Assembly: GCF_024166365.1 (NCBI RefSeq)
Contig: NC_064820.1
Coordinates: forward strand, 139,520,001-139,584,000
DNA length: 64,000 nt
Direction of reading: 5' to 3'
Origin: Elephas maximus indicus
Taxonomy: Eukaryota > Chordata > Mammalia > Proboscidea > Elephantidae
Below the pieces are notes generated by a model that did no database searches, was not told the origin of the DNA, and worked only from the letters and a program-made list of their open reading frames with translations. This document shows positions 47,116 to 56,869 of the stretch, piece by piece. Position 1 is the first letter of the stretch, and the number at the start of each line of letters is the position of its first letter. The translations under genes and the position numbers were made by a program.

Positions 47116-47146
47116 CTTCCTTGGATTCCTCTGCTTCGGAGTGCAT
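47116..47146 (-). CDS. TNFAIP8: TNFAIP8 coding exon 1 (MHSEAEESKE + 1 nt)
   Basis: Reading the minus strand from 47146 gives ATG CAC TCC GAA GCA GAG GAA TCC AAG GAA G, then GTACG. That is MHSEAEESKE plus the first base of a split codon at a GT donor. This matches the known N-terminus of the 198-residue TNFAIP8 isoform. The ATG context (ACACCATGC) has A at -3, so it is an adequate Kozak start. An in-frame ATG lies 14 codons upstream (47186-47188) in a weaker context (T at -3). The closest in-frame upstream stop is a TAA four codons above the TTG at 47224. The split Val codon (G|TG) is completed at the start of the last exon. The acidic N-terminal stretch is specific to this isoform. The exon lies about 130 bp from a GC-rich promoter. 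Confidence 0.9.
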
Positions 47147-47287
47147 GGTGTCAGGGTAACCGGCTGCAGAGGCGATTACCGTAGACATGTACTCGGAGGA
47201 GCTGCAAGTTCGCTCTGCAGCCAAAACTTACAGTCGCACCCAACAGAAAATAAAAGGAAGGAAAGTCACTTAAATCAAAACCTCCCC

Positions 47288-47299
47288 GGGGCGGGAGGG
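47288..47299. promoter_or_regulatory. GC box (Sp1/KLF-type)
   Basis: GGGGCGGGAGGG lies about 145 bp upstream of the canonical start codon, inside the CpG-rich promoter. It is a consensus-like Sp1/KLF site by eye. Confidence 0.5.
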
Positions 47300-47313
47300 C
47301 TGGTTCTGGTGCA

Positions 47314-47323
47314 GGGATTTTCA
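47314..47323. promoter_or_regulatory. kB-like site, one mismatch
   Basis: GGGATTTTCA differs from the classic NF-kB/c-Rel decamer form GGGATTTTCC only in the last base. It lies about 170 bp upstream of the start codon. TNFAIP8 is known to be NF-kB inducible, so the site is a plausible element, but a single near-match is weak evidence. Confidence 0.3.
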
Positions 47324-47609
47324 GGGGGAAAGTTCTGCAACAGTGACGAATCGCGTCTCGGCTGGGTGGCGGGAGCCGCCCCCGGGGCTGCGCGCCGGGC
47401 CCCGTCGCTGGGCGGAGACAACCTGGCGCGGCTGGGTCGGCCTGGGCGCACGCAGGTGGGGCTGCGGCCAGGACCACAGCCCGATGACGCCCAAGAGGCA
47501 GGGCCAGGGGCGCCAGTCCACAAACGACAAACATAAATGAAATCGGCTGCGCTAGAGAAAGAGACATGCGATAAAGGGATAACAAGTCTCAGTGCTAGCT
47601 GCAGTTTTA

Positions 47610-47641
47610 CATAAAAAAAAATATATATATATATATATATC
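47610..47641. repeat. A-run plus (TA)n microsatellite
   Basis: An A-run passes directly into about 11 TA units, between the two GC-rich patches upstream of TNFAIP8. It is likely to be length-polymorphic. Confidence 0.9.
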
Positions 47642-48054
47642 TACACGCAGCAAATGAAGTGCTTCTGCATCTTTGGGTTACATTTTTCGACGCCCATCTG
47701 ACTTCCCTTGTCTTGGGTCTTACATGCCAAAAATGATAGATTTTAAAGCTGCTCGGTTGCATTCATGATTTGCAAAAGAAAGTAATGCGGATGTTGTCGA
47801 CGGGGACCTAAGGACCAGCTTCACAAGGAACTGGGAGCCAGCCCAAGAGCAGGTCTTTAGAACGTCGGGGGGCCTGCGATCCTTACCTTTGTACAGAAAA
47901 TGCAGATGGGACCGCTTGCTCAGCATAGCCCCTGGCAAGCATTCTTACCCAGACCCCAACCAGGCAGTAGTAATTGCTCAGCAGTTACACTAAATGGTGG
48001 CCTTCACATAAAGCACCATACCCATACCTTCTTGCGCACTAGCAACTAGTGATA

Positions 48055-48190
48055 CACTGCTTCAAAACGCCAGAGGCGGCGGTGCGGGGGTGCGGGGTGT
48101 GGCGGCGATTCAAGCCTTAGAAACGCTGATGGAATAAAGAGGATAAAGAGCCTTGAGAACCGATCTTAGTCCCGCCCCGGGGTCCGGCCC
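48055..48190. promoter_or_regulatory. Second GC/CpG-rich patch upstream of TNFAIP8
   Basis: The patch contains GCCAGAGGCGGCGGTGCGGG, GGCGGCGATTC and CCCGCCCCGGGGTCCGG in otherwise AT-rich sequence, about 0.9 kb upstream of the coding exon. It may be the shore of the promoter island or a separate upstream start site. No exon could be defined. Confidence 0.4.
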
Positions 48191-48514
48191 ACCGAAAAGT
48201 CAGCTTAGCTTTTGGAACCTCGGTTTTCCATTTGAGAACCGGGGACAATAGCTGCCACCGAAATACCTGTCATATGGGGAAGCGTTTTGTAGCAGAGCAG
48301 TGGTTTTATTACCAACCTAAGGCAAACAGTCCTCAAATTACATATCTGAAAGATCGCTTTGGAAATTGTGAGCAGAGTCATATTCTTTTAATAAATTTAA
48401 TTTCCAGACGCTTTTTTTTCTCAAAAAAAAAAAAGAGTAGAGGCACTAAGGTAAATTTAGTGAAAAGAATAGACGAACGATACGGATTCAAAGACTGAAT
48501 TAAAGTTTAGTTCT
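48191..48514. other. Upstream flank, no recognised gene
   Basis: The sequence next to the second GC-rich patch has no recognised element except an A-run at 48421-48434. Confidence 0.4.
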
Positions 48515-48660
48515 GCCATTTATTATTTGTATCACCTTAAGTAAAGAGGATCTCTGAGCCTCCATTTCCTCAGTTGTAAAATGAGGATAAAAATAGTATT
48601 ATTACTTACTTCACGGATTTATGCTTGGTATTAAATAAGGTAATACAGGTTATTTGAAAA
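48515..48660 (+). mobile_element. MIR remnant
   Basis: TGAGCCTCCATTTCCTCAGT, TGTAAAATGAGGATAAAAAT and TTACTTCACGGATTTATGCT are the MIR core and 3' part. Confidence 0.65.
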
Positions 48661-48684
48661 ACATAAAGGACTACAGGGTTTAAC

Positions 48685-49108
48685 GCTAACTACTGCACTG
48701 CAACGGTTAAACCCTGGGCTGCTAACCAAAAGGCTGTTGTTTGAATCCACCCAGCAGCTCTGCAGGAGAAAGACCTGGCAATCTGCTTCTGTAAAGATTT
48801 CAGCCAAGAAACCCCTATTAGCCACCCCCCCAAAACAAAACAAAAAACCCGTTGCCTTGGATCTATTCCAACTCACAGCAACCCTATAGGACAGGGTAGA
48901 ACTGCTCCATAGCGTTTCCAAGGAGCAGGTGGTGGATTCGAACTGCTGACCTTTTGGTTAGCAGCCAAGCTCTTAACCACTGCACCACCAAAAAAAAAAA
49001 AAAAAAAAAACCACCAAACCCAGGGGTGCGAAAACCCTATAGGGCAGTTCTATTTTGTCATATAGGGTCACTAGGAGTCGAAACTGACAACACTGCAGCA
49101 CTAGAAGT
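48685..49108 (+). mobile_element. AfroSINE copy split by a second SINE
   Basis: The head and body (CAACGGTTAAACCCTGGGCT.. GTAAAGATTTCAGCCAAGAA) end near 48820. The 3' part (GAAAACCCTATAGGGCAGTT.. GTCGAAACTGACAAC) resumes at about 49028 beyond the inner SINE and a long A-run. Confidence 0.8.
48825..48990 (-). mobile_element. PSINE copy nested in the SINE at 48685
   Basis: It runs from AAAACAAAACAAAAAACCCG (reversed tail) through ATCTATTCCAACTCACAGC to CTCTTAACCACTGCACCACC. It is the short subtype. A run of about 20 A follows at 48991-49010. Confidence 0.85.
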
Positions 49109-49117
49109 TAATTTTTT

Positions 49118-49380
49118 ATAACAGATGTTAGGTGCCTTCGCGTGGGCTCCAACTCATGGCAACCTTATCTACACCAGAACAAAATGTTGCTGTCTTTGTG
49201 TCATCTTTATGACCGCTGGTACGTTTGAGTCCATTGTTGTAGCAACTGTGTCACTCCCTTTGAGGGTTTCCCTTGTTTTCACTAACTCTCTACTTTACCA
49301 ACCACGATGTCCTTTTCTAGCGATTGGTCTTTCCTGATGACATGTCCAAAGTAAGTAAGCTGAAGTCTCGTTGTCACGTA
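49118..49380 (-). mobile_element. RTE LINE 3' fragment
   Basis: Forward ATGTTAGGTGCCTTCGCGTG, TTTGAGTCCATTGTTGTAGC and CTGATGACATGTCCAAAGTA are the reverse complement of the 3' region at 6560-6800. The fragment is 5'-truncated and lies next to the nested SINE pair. Confidence 0.8.
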
Positions 49381-50152
49381 AAAGACGCTCAAGTTTTATT
49401 TCAGTATAAATTACTATTGGATTTGAACTGAAAAGAGTGTTTATGCTATTCACAAGCAGTGAAGGTTATTATAAATACTGACATGAGGCCTAGATATTGC
49501 TGAGTGATTCTAACAGGCCTAAGACTCTAAGCAAAACTTTATCTCAAATTCTCTGAAAAAAAGCAGGATGATGAGAAGAGGGCTAACTAGCCAGAGAAGA
49601 GAGAAGAAGAGAAACATCTGGAAAATATCAGTATTCCAGAGCCTCCCGGAAACTGGCCTTGCCATCAAAGGCTAACAGGCCCCCCTTTCTGCAAGTGGCA
49701 GTTAGCTGCATAGTCCCCTCTGCCAGACATCCTGAGTCAGGGGCTGCTAAGATGTATACCTTGCACTCAGTACCCTCAGACCTATGGGGGAGACATGATT
49801 CCTACCTGAGCTGAGACTCATTCTGAACACAAAGCAATACCTCTCCAGCAAGGCCTGCCAGTCAGAAGTGGCCTTTCTTGTCCTACCCTCATGCATCTGC
49901 CTTTGCCCTCCCTACCTCAGTTCAGATGTCCTTGAGCAGCCCTTCAAGATCCCACCAGGGCTGTGTGCTACACAGATAAATAGCTTCCACTGATCCATAA
50001 TTAGTTTAATACTGAAAACTGGTTCAAGGTGATGATTATGCAAATTTCAAAAACAAAAACTTGATGCCCTGGAGTTGAAATTTAAACAACTAAAATTTCA
50101 CACCTGATCCACCCCCCAGGCAGGCTTCGCTTCTATTCTCTCCTTTTAGAAA
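49381..50152. other. Upstream flank, no recognised feature
   Basis: Unique-looking sequence between RTE and SINE copies. Confidence 0.4.
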
Positions 50153-50163
50153 GTACCCCCATA

Positions 50164-50333
50164 AACCAAAAAACTAAACCCAGTGCTGTCGAGTCGATTC
50201 CGACTCAATAGTGACCCTATAGGACAGAGTAGAACTGCCCCACAGAGTTTCCAAAGAGCGCCTGGCGGATTCAAACTGCTGACCCTTTGGTTAGCAGCTG
50301 TAGCACTTAACCACTATGCCACCAGGGTTTCCA
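50164..50333 (-). mobile_element. Young PSINE copy
   Basis: It is near consensus: CCAGTGCTGTCGAGTCGATT, CCGACTCAATAGTGACCC and TATGCCACCAGGGTTTCC. GTACCCCCATA (50153-50163) and GTATCTCCATA (50334-50344) are a diverged target duplication. Confidence 0.88.
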
Positions 50334-50340
50334 GTATCTC

Positions 50341-50433
50341 CATAAGAAGTATTTATTAAATGTCCTTTTTGCAAGTCCAATGTGTACCCCCATAAGAAGT
50401 ATTTATTAAATGTCCTTTTCCAAGTCCAATGTG
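50341..50433 (+). repeat. 50-bp tandem duplication
   Basis: CATAAGAAGTATTTATTAAA with TGTCCTTTTTGCAAGTCCAA at 50341 is repeated at 50391 with a one-base deletion and one substitution. The first copy is the one that carries the SINE. Confidence 0.9.
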
Positions 50434-51146
50434 CCCAAACCACATTAGCTGTGTTAAAATAAATGCTGTAATCTCCCTGTCTCAGCTGTTTTGCTTGCTT
50501 TACACTAGGTTCACAAAAAGATCTCCAGCCCTTCTCAGGTTAGCCAAGGAGAACACCTGCTGAATGAACAGTTCCAGCGCCAAGTCAGCCTTGTAATTCA
50601 ATTTACTGTCATTTTAACAGGTCAGCTGAGCTTTGAACATTCATCAACAATCCTTAGGAAACCTACAGAAAAACTTCTTTTGTATTTAAATACAATCTAG
50701 CAGTCACCTTGAGGAAGAATGTCCTTATCTAGCTCAAGAGCAATGAATGCTCAGCTTATTTTAAAAGATTATGTGTGGATAAGGACACTCCTCTGTTGTC
50801 AGATATAACCTCAAAGCCATCTGCCACAGGCAAACTATACTGCTCCATGCTCCCACCCCTCAAAAGATGCCAAAGGGCAGCTCATTCTCTTTCCTTACTC
50901 TTCTGATTTATACTAGGTTGGCCATTTCATCTTGACTTTGCAGTGTTTTTATTCAAAAGGGTGTTATTTTTTAGCCCCAGTGAATAGTGGTTCACTACAT
51001 TGTAAAAGATTTGTATCTCTTATAGATGGGACCTGTTCACTCTAGTATGTACAAGAAACATGCCAACATCATTCATCTAGCAGTATGTTTGGAAGTCATA
51101 CCAACAATGTATTATGGACTGCCTGATACAAGATAATAAATAAGTT
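50434..51146. other. Upstream flank, no recognised feature
   Basis: Unique-looking sequence between two tandem duplications. Confidence 0.4.
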
Positions 51147-51300
51147 AGCAACACTTCTCATTTAATACCAAGCTGCATTAAATACTGTATTGAACTCTTA
51201 CTCATTTCTTACAAGCAATCTCCAGCAACACTTCTCATTTAATACCAAGCTGCATTAAATACTGTATTGAACTCTTACTCATTTCTTACAAGCAATCTCC
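51147..51300 (+). repeat. Exact 77-bp tandem duplication
   Basis: The segment starting AGCAACACTTCTCATTTAAT and ending ACAAGCAATCTCC occurs twice with no separation (51147-51223 and 51224-51300). I see no mismatch. Confidence 0.95.
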
Positions 51301-51535
51301 TACCTTCTGTATCAAAATGGGAGAGTTAAAATGCTGCCTAAGACTCTGATGGTTTCTATTATCAAAAATGTACATGTGTCACACATGTAAATAAGACCTG
51401 CTGACCTGGAGCATACTGATCTAAAGAATCCAACCTTCCAAGTCTTCTTGGCTCCCAGGAAAGTTTCAACACTATCTCTCAAATAAACTTTATCACATGG
51501 GAACAGAAAAATCTCCTCTGAAATTACATCTCAAT

Positions 51536-51735
51536 AACTAGTTGCTATGGAGTTTTGACTCATGGCAACCTCGTGTGTGTCAAGAGTAGAACTCTGCTCC
51601 ACAGGGTTTCCAATGGCTGATTTTTCGGAAGTAAACTGTCAGGCCTTTATTCAGAGGCATCTCTGGGTGGACTCAAACCTCTACCCTTGTACTTCACAGG
51701 CTAGCACATTAACTGTTTGTATCACACAGGATTCC
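51536..51735 (-). mobile_element. AfroSINE copy (older subtype)
   Basis: It runs from ACTAGTTGCTATGGAGTTTT through CTCGTGTGTGTCAAGAGTAG to TGTATCACACAGGATTCC. Confidence 0.85.
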
Positions 51736-52467
51736 ATACCTCAACAAAACTGTTAAAAAAAAAAAAAGCATGGGCCTTTGGGCCTTTTGCTCACACATAC
51801 CCAGGAGTCTGCTAAGAAGAGGGGAGGACAGCGAGTTTTCAAGACAACACATGAGAAGACCAGCAGAACTGGGAAGCAGGAGGTGAGGTTGATTTTGACA
51901 GTATCACGTACTCTGCTTATACTCACGAATGTTATAATTTCTCCACAGTGAAAAGAACTAAGCATCTCTGTAAACTAGTTATATATGCCTGTGGCTTCTA
52001 GGTCATAGGAACCTCAGGTCACAAAAGCCGTCATATCATCAATATTTTATTTCTACACTGCTGATATGAGGATAAATCTGTACATACAAAATGTAGGTCA
52101 GGGGAAAGAAAAGAGTTCTTAGTATAAAAAGTGGTTTTCTTCTATCTGATTTTGAGGCTTTCCTCATCTTTTCCTGTATTATTTACTTTTTTTTTTTTTT
52201 TAATACCCTTGAAAGTCTTATACGACTTCCATGACCTAATAAAGGTGGCTTTAGATCTTTCTCCTCACATGTGGGAAGGATTTGTGCTTTGAGCCTGGTT
52301 AGGGCTGTAGACTCTGCATTTCTCCTATCATCCTCAGACACTCTCTCTGCATTTACCCTTCTATAACAGAGGTGGGACTAAATGGGTGCCTCCCCACAGT
52401 CCCATCTGGCTCTCTTTGTCTTAAGAAAATTTTACGTACCAGAAATGGAGATGGGGGTGCTCAATAA
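51736..52467. other. Upstream flank, no recognised feature
   Basis: It holds an A-run (51754) and a T-run (about 52187-52201); otherwise nothing is supported. Confidence 0.4.
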
Positions 52468-52765
52468 ATGTTGCTGTTGTTGAGTAGGCCCACCACTCAT
52501 GGCAACCCTATGTACCACGGGATGAAACCATTGTGATCCATAGGATTTTCACTGGCTGATTTTTTGGAAGTAGATCACCAGGCCTTTCTTCCTAGTCTGC
52601 CTTAGTCTGGAAGCTCCTCTGAAACCTGTTCAGTATCATTGCCTTACGCAAGCCTCCACTGACAGATGGGTGCTGGCTGCACTTGAGGTGCATTGGCCGG
52701 GAATCGAACCCGGGTCTCATACATGGAAGGCACGATTTCCACCACTGAACCACCGTGTCCCCCGC
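52468..52765 (-). mobile_element. tRNA-Gly-headed SINE, best-preserved copy
   Basis: On the minus strand the A box is TGGTTCAGTGG (52752-52742) and the B box GGTTCGATTCC (52710-52700), both consensus. The anticodon loop reads CTTCCAT, giving a Gly-UCC anticodon. The body then follows the RTE 5' region (CACCCATCTGTCAGTGG, CTGAACAGGTTTCAGAGG, GACTAAGGCAGACTAGGAAG, CTGGTGATCTACTTCC), and the end is CTACTCAACAACAGCAACA. Confidence 0.8.
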
Positions 52766-52916
52766 CCCCCCGCAAATACCAGTAGAGGCCACTTGTACAC
52801 CTTCTCGGGAGGTCAACCCCTGTGCCTCAAGTGGCTGTATGCTTATCTGTTGTCAAGTACCAGGTTGAGGTTGGGGAGTTTGGGAAGTGGGTGGGGCAGA
52901 ACTGCTGTAAATAAAA

Positions 52917-53000
52917 GAAGAACAGAGGAGCATGTGTGTGGAAGGAAGAACAGAGGAGCATGAGTGTGGAAGGAAGAACAGAGGAGCATGAGTGTGGCAG
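52917..53000 (+). repeat. 28-bp minisatellite, three copies
   Basis: GAAGAACAGAGGAGCATGWG plus TGTGGAAG is repeated at 52917, 52945 and 52973, with one substitution and a truncated last unit. There are no spacers, so it is not CRISPR. Confidence 0.9.
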
Positions 53001-53369
53001 TGGGGGAAGGGAGAAAGCTGTGGTGAACAGGCTCTGGGATTTTGAAGTCGTTATGGGCAGACCCTCTCCTCTGTCTCCCCTATGATATCTTCAGCAAATT
53101 CCGTATCACTCTAGCTTTGAGTGTGAGTCGATAATTCTGAGGGAATGGGAAGAAGTGCTGAGGTCTGAGGTGAGAGCACACGGAGAGAACAATACATCTG
53201 GAATATACTTGTTTCCCAGGGAAAAGTTTTCATTGTTTTATTTCTCGCCTAAGAAATCTCCCTAGTTCAAAAGCATTTAGCAGATGATTAAACGTACACA
53301 CACATTGTCAGGTCTGAAAATATTGTCTGACCAATTCATGACCACAGGATTCTTCTTTTGTAATACTTG

Positions 53370-53590
53370 TAAGGCAAGGTATAATGTCTTGCATTTATAC
53401 AGATTTTATTTAGCCTCTCAAATTAATTCCTTCAGGTCATCATACCCATTTTACAGATATGTAATTAAAGAAAGAGAAGATAGGTTTTGCTCAAGGTCAC
53501 AAAACTAAGCAATAATGTTCTTTTGAATAGCATGAATGCAGTCTAGGCCTCCTGACTCCTATATCCAGACTTACTCTATTAAAGTAAAAA
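53370..53590 (-). mobile_element. MIR-like remnant
   Basis: ATACCCATTTTACAGATATG, TTGCTCAAGGTCACAAAACT and CTAGGCCTCCTGACTCC resemble a reversed MIR, with changes. Confidence 0.5.
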
Positions 53591-53970
53591 CTACTCATGT
53601 AAAATTCAAGTCCTTTATTATGCAGACAAATATATCAAAGATTGCTGTATTGGGAGGTTACCAAAGAATTTAAGGCTGGCCAAGGTTCTTGCGTAGACTG
53701 TTCATGTTAGTCTTTCAAATGCTTAGATCACAGTCTCAAAGTTTTCCATTTCTAATAGCCAATGCCTAAATAAGCTATAAATTTAATAGCTTCCATTTTA
53801 TTAAGCTGCTTGAAACTACAAGTCATTTTTTATATAAGATTAAAAGTTTAGTCAGGACCCTAACTAAAGCCTCCTGGGATATGATGCCACCAGGAGATTT
53901 GACTCTGGAGACCTGGGCCTGGTTACTGACGCCAGTTGAAGCAGATTAAGCACTGGCTGTGGCTCTTTTA

Positions 53971-54190
53971 GGTCTCTGTGTGGCACAAATGGTTTGTGCT
54001 TGCCTGCGAATCGAAAGGTTGGTGGTTCAAACCCGCCCAGTGGTACCAAGAAAGAAAAGCCTGATGATCTGCTTCTGTAAAGATTACAGCCAAGAAAATC
54101 CCGCAGAGCTCAGTTCCACTCTGTAACATACAGGGCTGCCATGAGTTGGAACCGACTGGATGACAACGGGTTTGGTGTTTCGGTTTTTGG
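53971..54190 (+). mobile_element. AfroSINE copy (older subtype)
   Basis: It runs from AGGTCTCTGTGTGGCACAAA to GGATGACAACGGGTTTGGTG, with GGTTGGTGGTTCAAACCC (B-box region). Confidence 0.85.
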
Positions 54191-54201
54191 TTCCTCTTTT
54201 G

Positions 54202-54411
54202 GAGTCCCTGGGTAGCACAAGTGGTGAAGCACTGGGCTACTCACGAAAAGGCTGGCAGCTCAAACCCATCCAGAAACAACTTGAAAGAAAGGCCTGGTGA
54301 GCTGCTTCTGAAAGGTCAGAGCCTTGAAAAGCCTGTGGGGCACAGTGCTACTCTGGTCACCATGGCTCGGAATCGACTCGACAGCAACTGGTTTCATTTT
54401 GTTTTTTGGTG
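54202..54411 (+). mobile_element. AfroSINE copy with 9-bp target duplication
   Basis: It runs from GAGTCCCTGGGTAGCACAAG to CGACAGCAACTGGTTTC plus a T-rich tail. CCTCTTTTG flanks it (54193-54201 and 54412-54420). It is a tandem neighbour of the copy at 53971. Confidence 0.9.
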
Positions 54412-54469
54412 CCTCTTTTGCATTAGGATGATTTTCTTCTCTTTATTTTCTCATTTTTCCTGTTAAAAT

Positions 54470-54600
54470 GGGCAAGTCATTTAACATCTCTTAGCTGCTG
54501 TTTGCACACCTGTAAAATGAGGATGATGCTACTTAAATAGGGTAGTTACAATGATGAAATGAATCAAAGATGTGACAGAGCTCTGAAAACTACAAAGTTC
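54470..54600 (+). mobile_element. MIR remnant
   Basis: GGGCAAGTCATTTAACATCT, CACACCTGTAAAATGAGGAT and AGGGTAGTTACAATGATGAA are MIR landmarks, just after a SINE pair. Confidence 0.6.
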
Positions 54601-56869
54601 TCTTCATCACTTACCCAAATAGATTCCTGAATAAGGCCAGACTGTTTTCAGTTGTGGAGGGTCTGAATGGAGGGCCTAAATGCAGGCCCTGCATTTTCAT
54701 GTGTGTGGTCCACTGATGGAAGATGGAAATTAACTGGCTGAACTTCCTTACTGTGCCCTGGTTAATAGGGTGGTGGCCTGAGAGGGGTTCTAGAAGGGTG
54801 TTCACTGAGTCTGGGCCCTGAGGGCACAGTGTCAGATCTGTCCAGCACATCCCTGGCTTTCCTTCAGCAAAGCCAGAGAAGAAAAAGGTGATTCACAGTC
54901 ATAGTCATATGGAAGTAACCTTAGAGGTCATGTACTCTAACTCTCTATCTGGCTGGTGAAGCAATCTCCCAGACACATCACTGGCAATAAGCATTCATCC
55001 AGGATCTCCTATTAACGCAGGACTGACCTCTTTGAGGGAGAGTCCCATTTCTTTCTCAGATCATTCTAACCATTAGAAAGCTCCTCCTTATATAGAAATT
55101 CAAGTTTAAGGGCAGTAATTGTCAAATTACTTCCCCTCCAACCACTGCCTTTACTCCTCTCACAACAAGGAAATAATTTTGTGACAAGATAAGCATAGAA
55201 TTTTCTTTTTCAACAACCGAATGGGAGACCCCTCCACACTGGCGGGATGATTGCAGTTTAATGCAACCTGAGACAGTTATGCAACTTTGCAGTGCAGGCA
55301 CACATCTGTTATTGATTATTGGGAAGAATTCAGAAGCAAGCAGCTCTGGTCGAGGCAGCAGCCGTGACAATCTCTTTTCTGTTCAATGTGCTCACTCTAA
55401 GGGGGAGAAAATGATATCAAGACAGATTGAGTAATGGGGCCTATTTAGCTGCATCTGGGCTTTTATTCAGGTTTCTGGGCAAAATCTGAAATTCACAAAG
55501 AAACCAAAAGCAGTCCTCCCTATGTGGAATGTGCACTGTGGACTCCTGGCCTGAGATCTGTTTGAAAGTCTAACCCACTTCCAGTTGTCATAATTTTACA
55601 TTAAGTTTCGACATCGGGTACAATCTCCATTAAGTTAACATTTGTGCCAATGCTAAAATGGCACATTTATTAAAAAGTCAGAAAAGGCTGGAGGGAAAGC
55701 TACTGGGCTGGGATAGGCTTGCCAGGTGAGAGAGGCCAAGACTGGAGCTCAGTAGACAAACTCAGCAGGTGGCGAGAATGTGAACTGAAGCAGAATTTAC
55801 CTAAACAGAATTTCAGGGGAAAAGGGAATCTATTTTTGCTGGTAGCATTGAAAGGCATGGGTCAGACGTTTTCCACTTGAATGCACCTGGTTATAAAAGT
55901 TACATTATTTAGCTTCTCCTTAAGGAAGAACCATATGACATGTAGTAGCTATGATTCACAAAGTTGTAGACATCACCAAAATGAATATATTTTCTGAGGA
56001 AATGCTCATCTGAGAAAATGTCTGACTACCTCAAAAAGGAATATTATGCCCAGACTCTCCTAGTAGATAAGAAGATGCCTAAAAATCAGTCATTCTCTCA
56101 AGCTGAAATCTATTCCAACAGATTTTTTTTATTACTGAATTCACTGAAGTCCCATCATACGCCATTTAACTTTCTCAAGTTCACCTATATACAATCAGCC
56201 CAAAACAGACACAAAGAGAGAGAAACAACAATCCAAATGGTGCATCAGCCACCATTCCACTTAATGATTTCATGCTGCAGAGTAAGCGGAGGATGGAGCT
56301 GGGAATTTGCTGTTCCTCCCTCACTCTAGTTTCTGCACTGCCTCTCTCACTATGAGCATCTCATGCACTGATGGTGAGGAATGTGTTTAAGGCTATGTAT
56401 TTTTTCACACCGAAAGGCTTCTATGTACAAACCAGCAGTTTCCTCTGGTCCTCAACCAAAGAAACAGCAACATGTTCCAATGAGAGAGGAAACACTAGTA
56501 GTCTTATACTTACTGGGAGATGGTATGTCACTCTCCAATCTGCTAACTTCCTAGGTGGTTTTCAAAAATAATATGGATCCTATATAATTTTCACTCTACA
56601 CATGACTCTTCTGTACACTTAACCAAATTGGCACCTTTGATTCTCACATGCTAGAGTGGTACAATCAAAAGTTGCTTTAAAAGACTCATGATACTCACTG
56701 TGAGATTCCTAAATAATGTGCCAAGGTGCCTTAGGGACCACAGCAAATGCACAGGAGTGTTGGCAGGATAGTTTAAATTTTTGAGGAAAATACGGCAATA
56801 TCTGTCAAACACTGCATGAACTACAAGATCAAGCTACTTCACACTTTCAACATTACACCAAAACCAAGC
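54601..56869. other. Repeat-poor upstream block (2.3 kb)
   Basis: I recognise no interspersed repeat and no exon. It is a candidate place for distal regulatory elements, by absence of repeats only. Confidence 0.35.

Larger units (their letters stand above)
1240..47250 (-). other. TNFAIP8: TNFAIP8 gene span (two coding exons, one large intron)
   Basis: This is the minus-strand transcription unit inferred from two coding exons that join in frame. The donor is GT at 47115-47114, directly after an exon ending GAAG. The acceptor is AG at 2832-2831, preceded by a T-rich tract reading TTCTCTTTTTCTTTG on the minus strand. The intron is 44,285 bp and accounts for most of the window. The 5' limit is approximate because no TATA box fixes a start; transcription probably begins within the CpG-rich stretch at 47250-47520. 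The 3' limit assumes use of the AATAAA at 1260-1255. Members of this family often have alternative first exons, and any such exon could lie in the intron or beyond the right edge; I could not identify one. Confidence 0.85.
47281..47520 (-). promoter_or_regulatory. TNFAIP8: CpG-rich promoter region of TNFAIP8
   Basis: This roughly 240-bp stretch is markedly GC- and CpG-rich compared with the surrounding AT-rich DNA. Examples are the CGCGTCTCGG, GCGCGCCGGG and GGCGCACGCAGG segments. It lies immediately upstream (minus sense) of the MHSEAEESKE exon. No TATA box is evident. A GC box (47288-47299) and TGACG half-sites (47343-47349 and near 47483) are visible. The promoter function is inferred from position and composition. 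Confidence 0.7.

Noticed and set aside
46607..47224. 205-codon minus-strand frame containing MHSEAEESKE
   Set aside because: Only its upstream part is TNFAIP8 exon 1. Beyond the GT donor at 47115 it is intron read-through, and its nominal start is TTG, not ATG.
47084..47585. Long frames on both strands across the CpG-rich promoter
   Set aside because: GC-rich DNA has few stops. The translations are R/G/P-rich with no domain and overlap the 5' region of TNFAIP8.
52690..52760. Possible tRNA-Gly gene
   Set aside because: A and B boxes are intact, but the acceptor stem ends do not pair and the sequence continues into a SINE body. It is a SINE head.
52917..53000. CRISPR-like repeats
   Set aside because: The 28-bp units are directly adjacent with no spacers, and the genome is mammalian.
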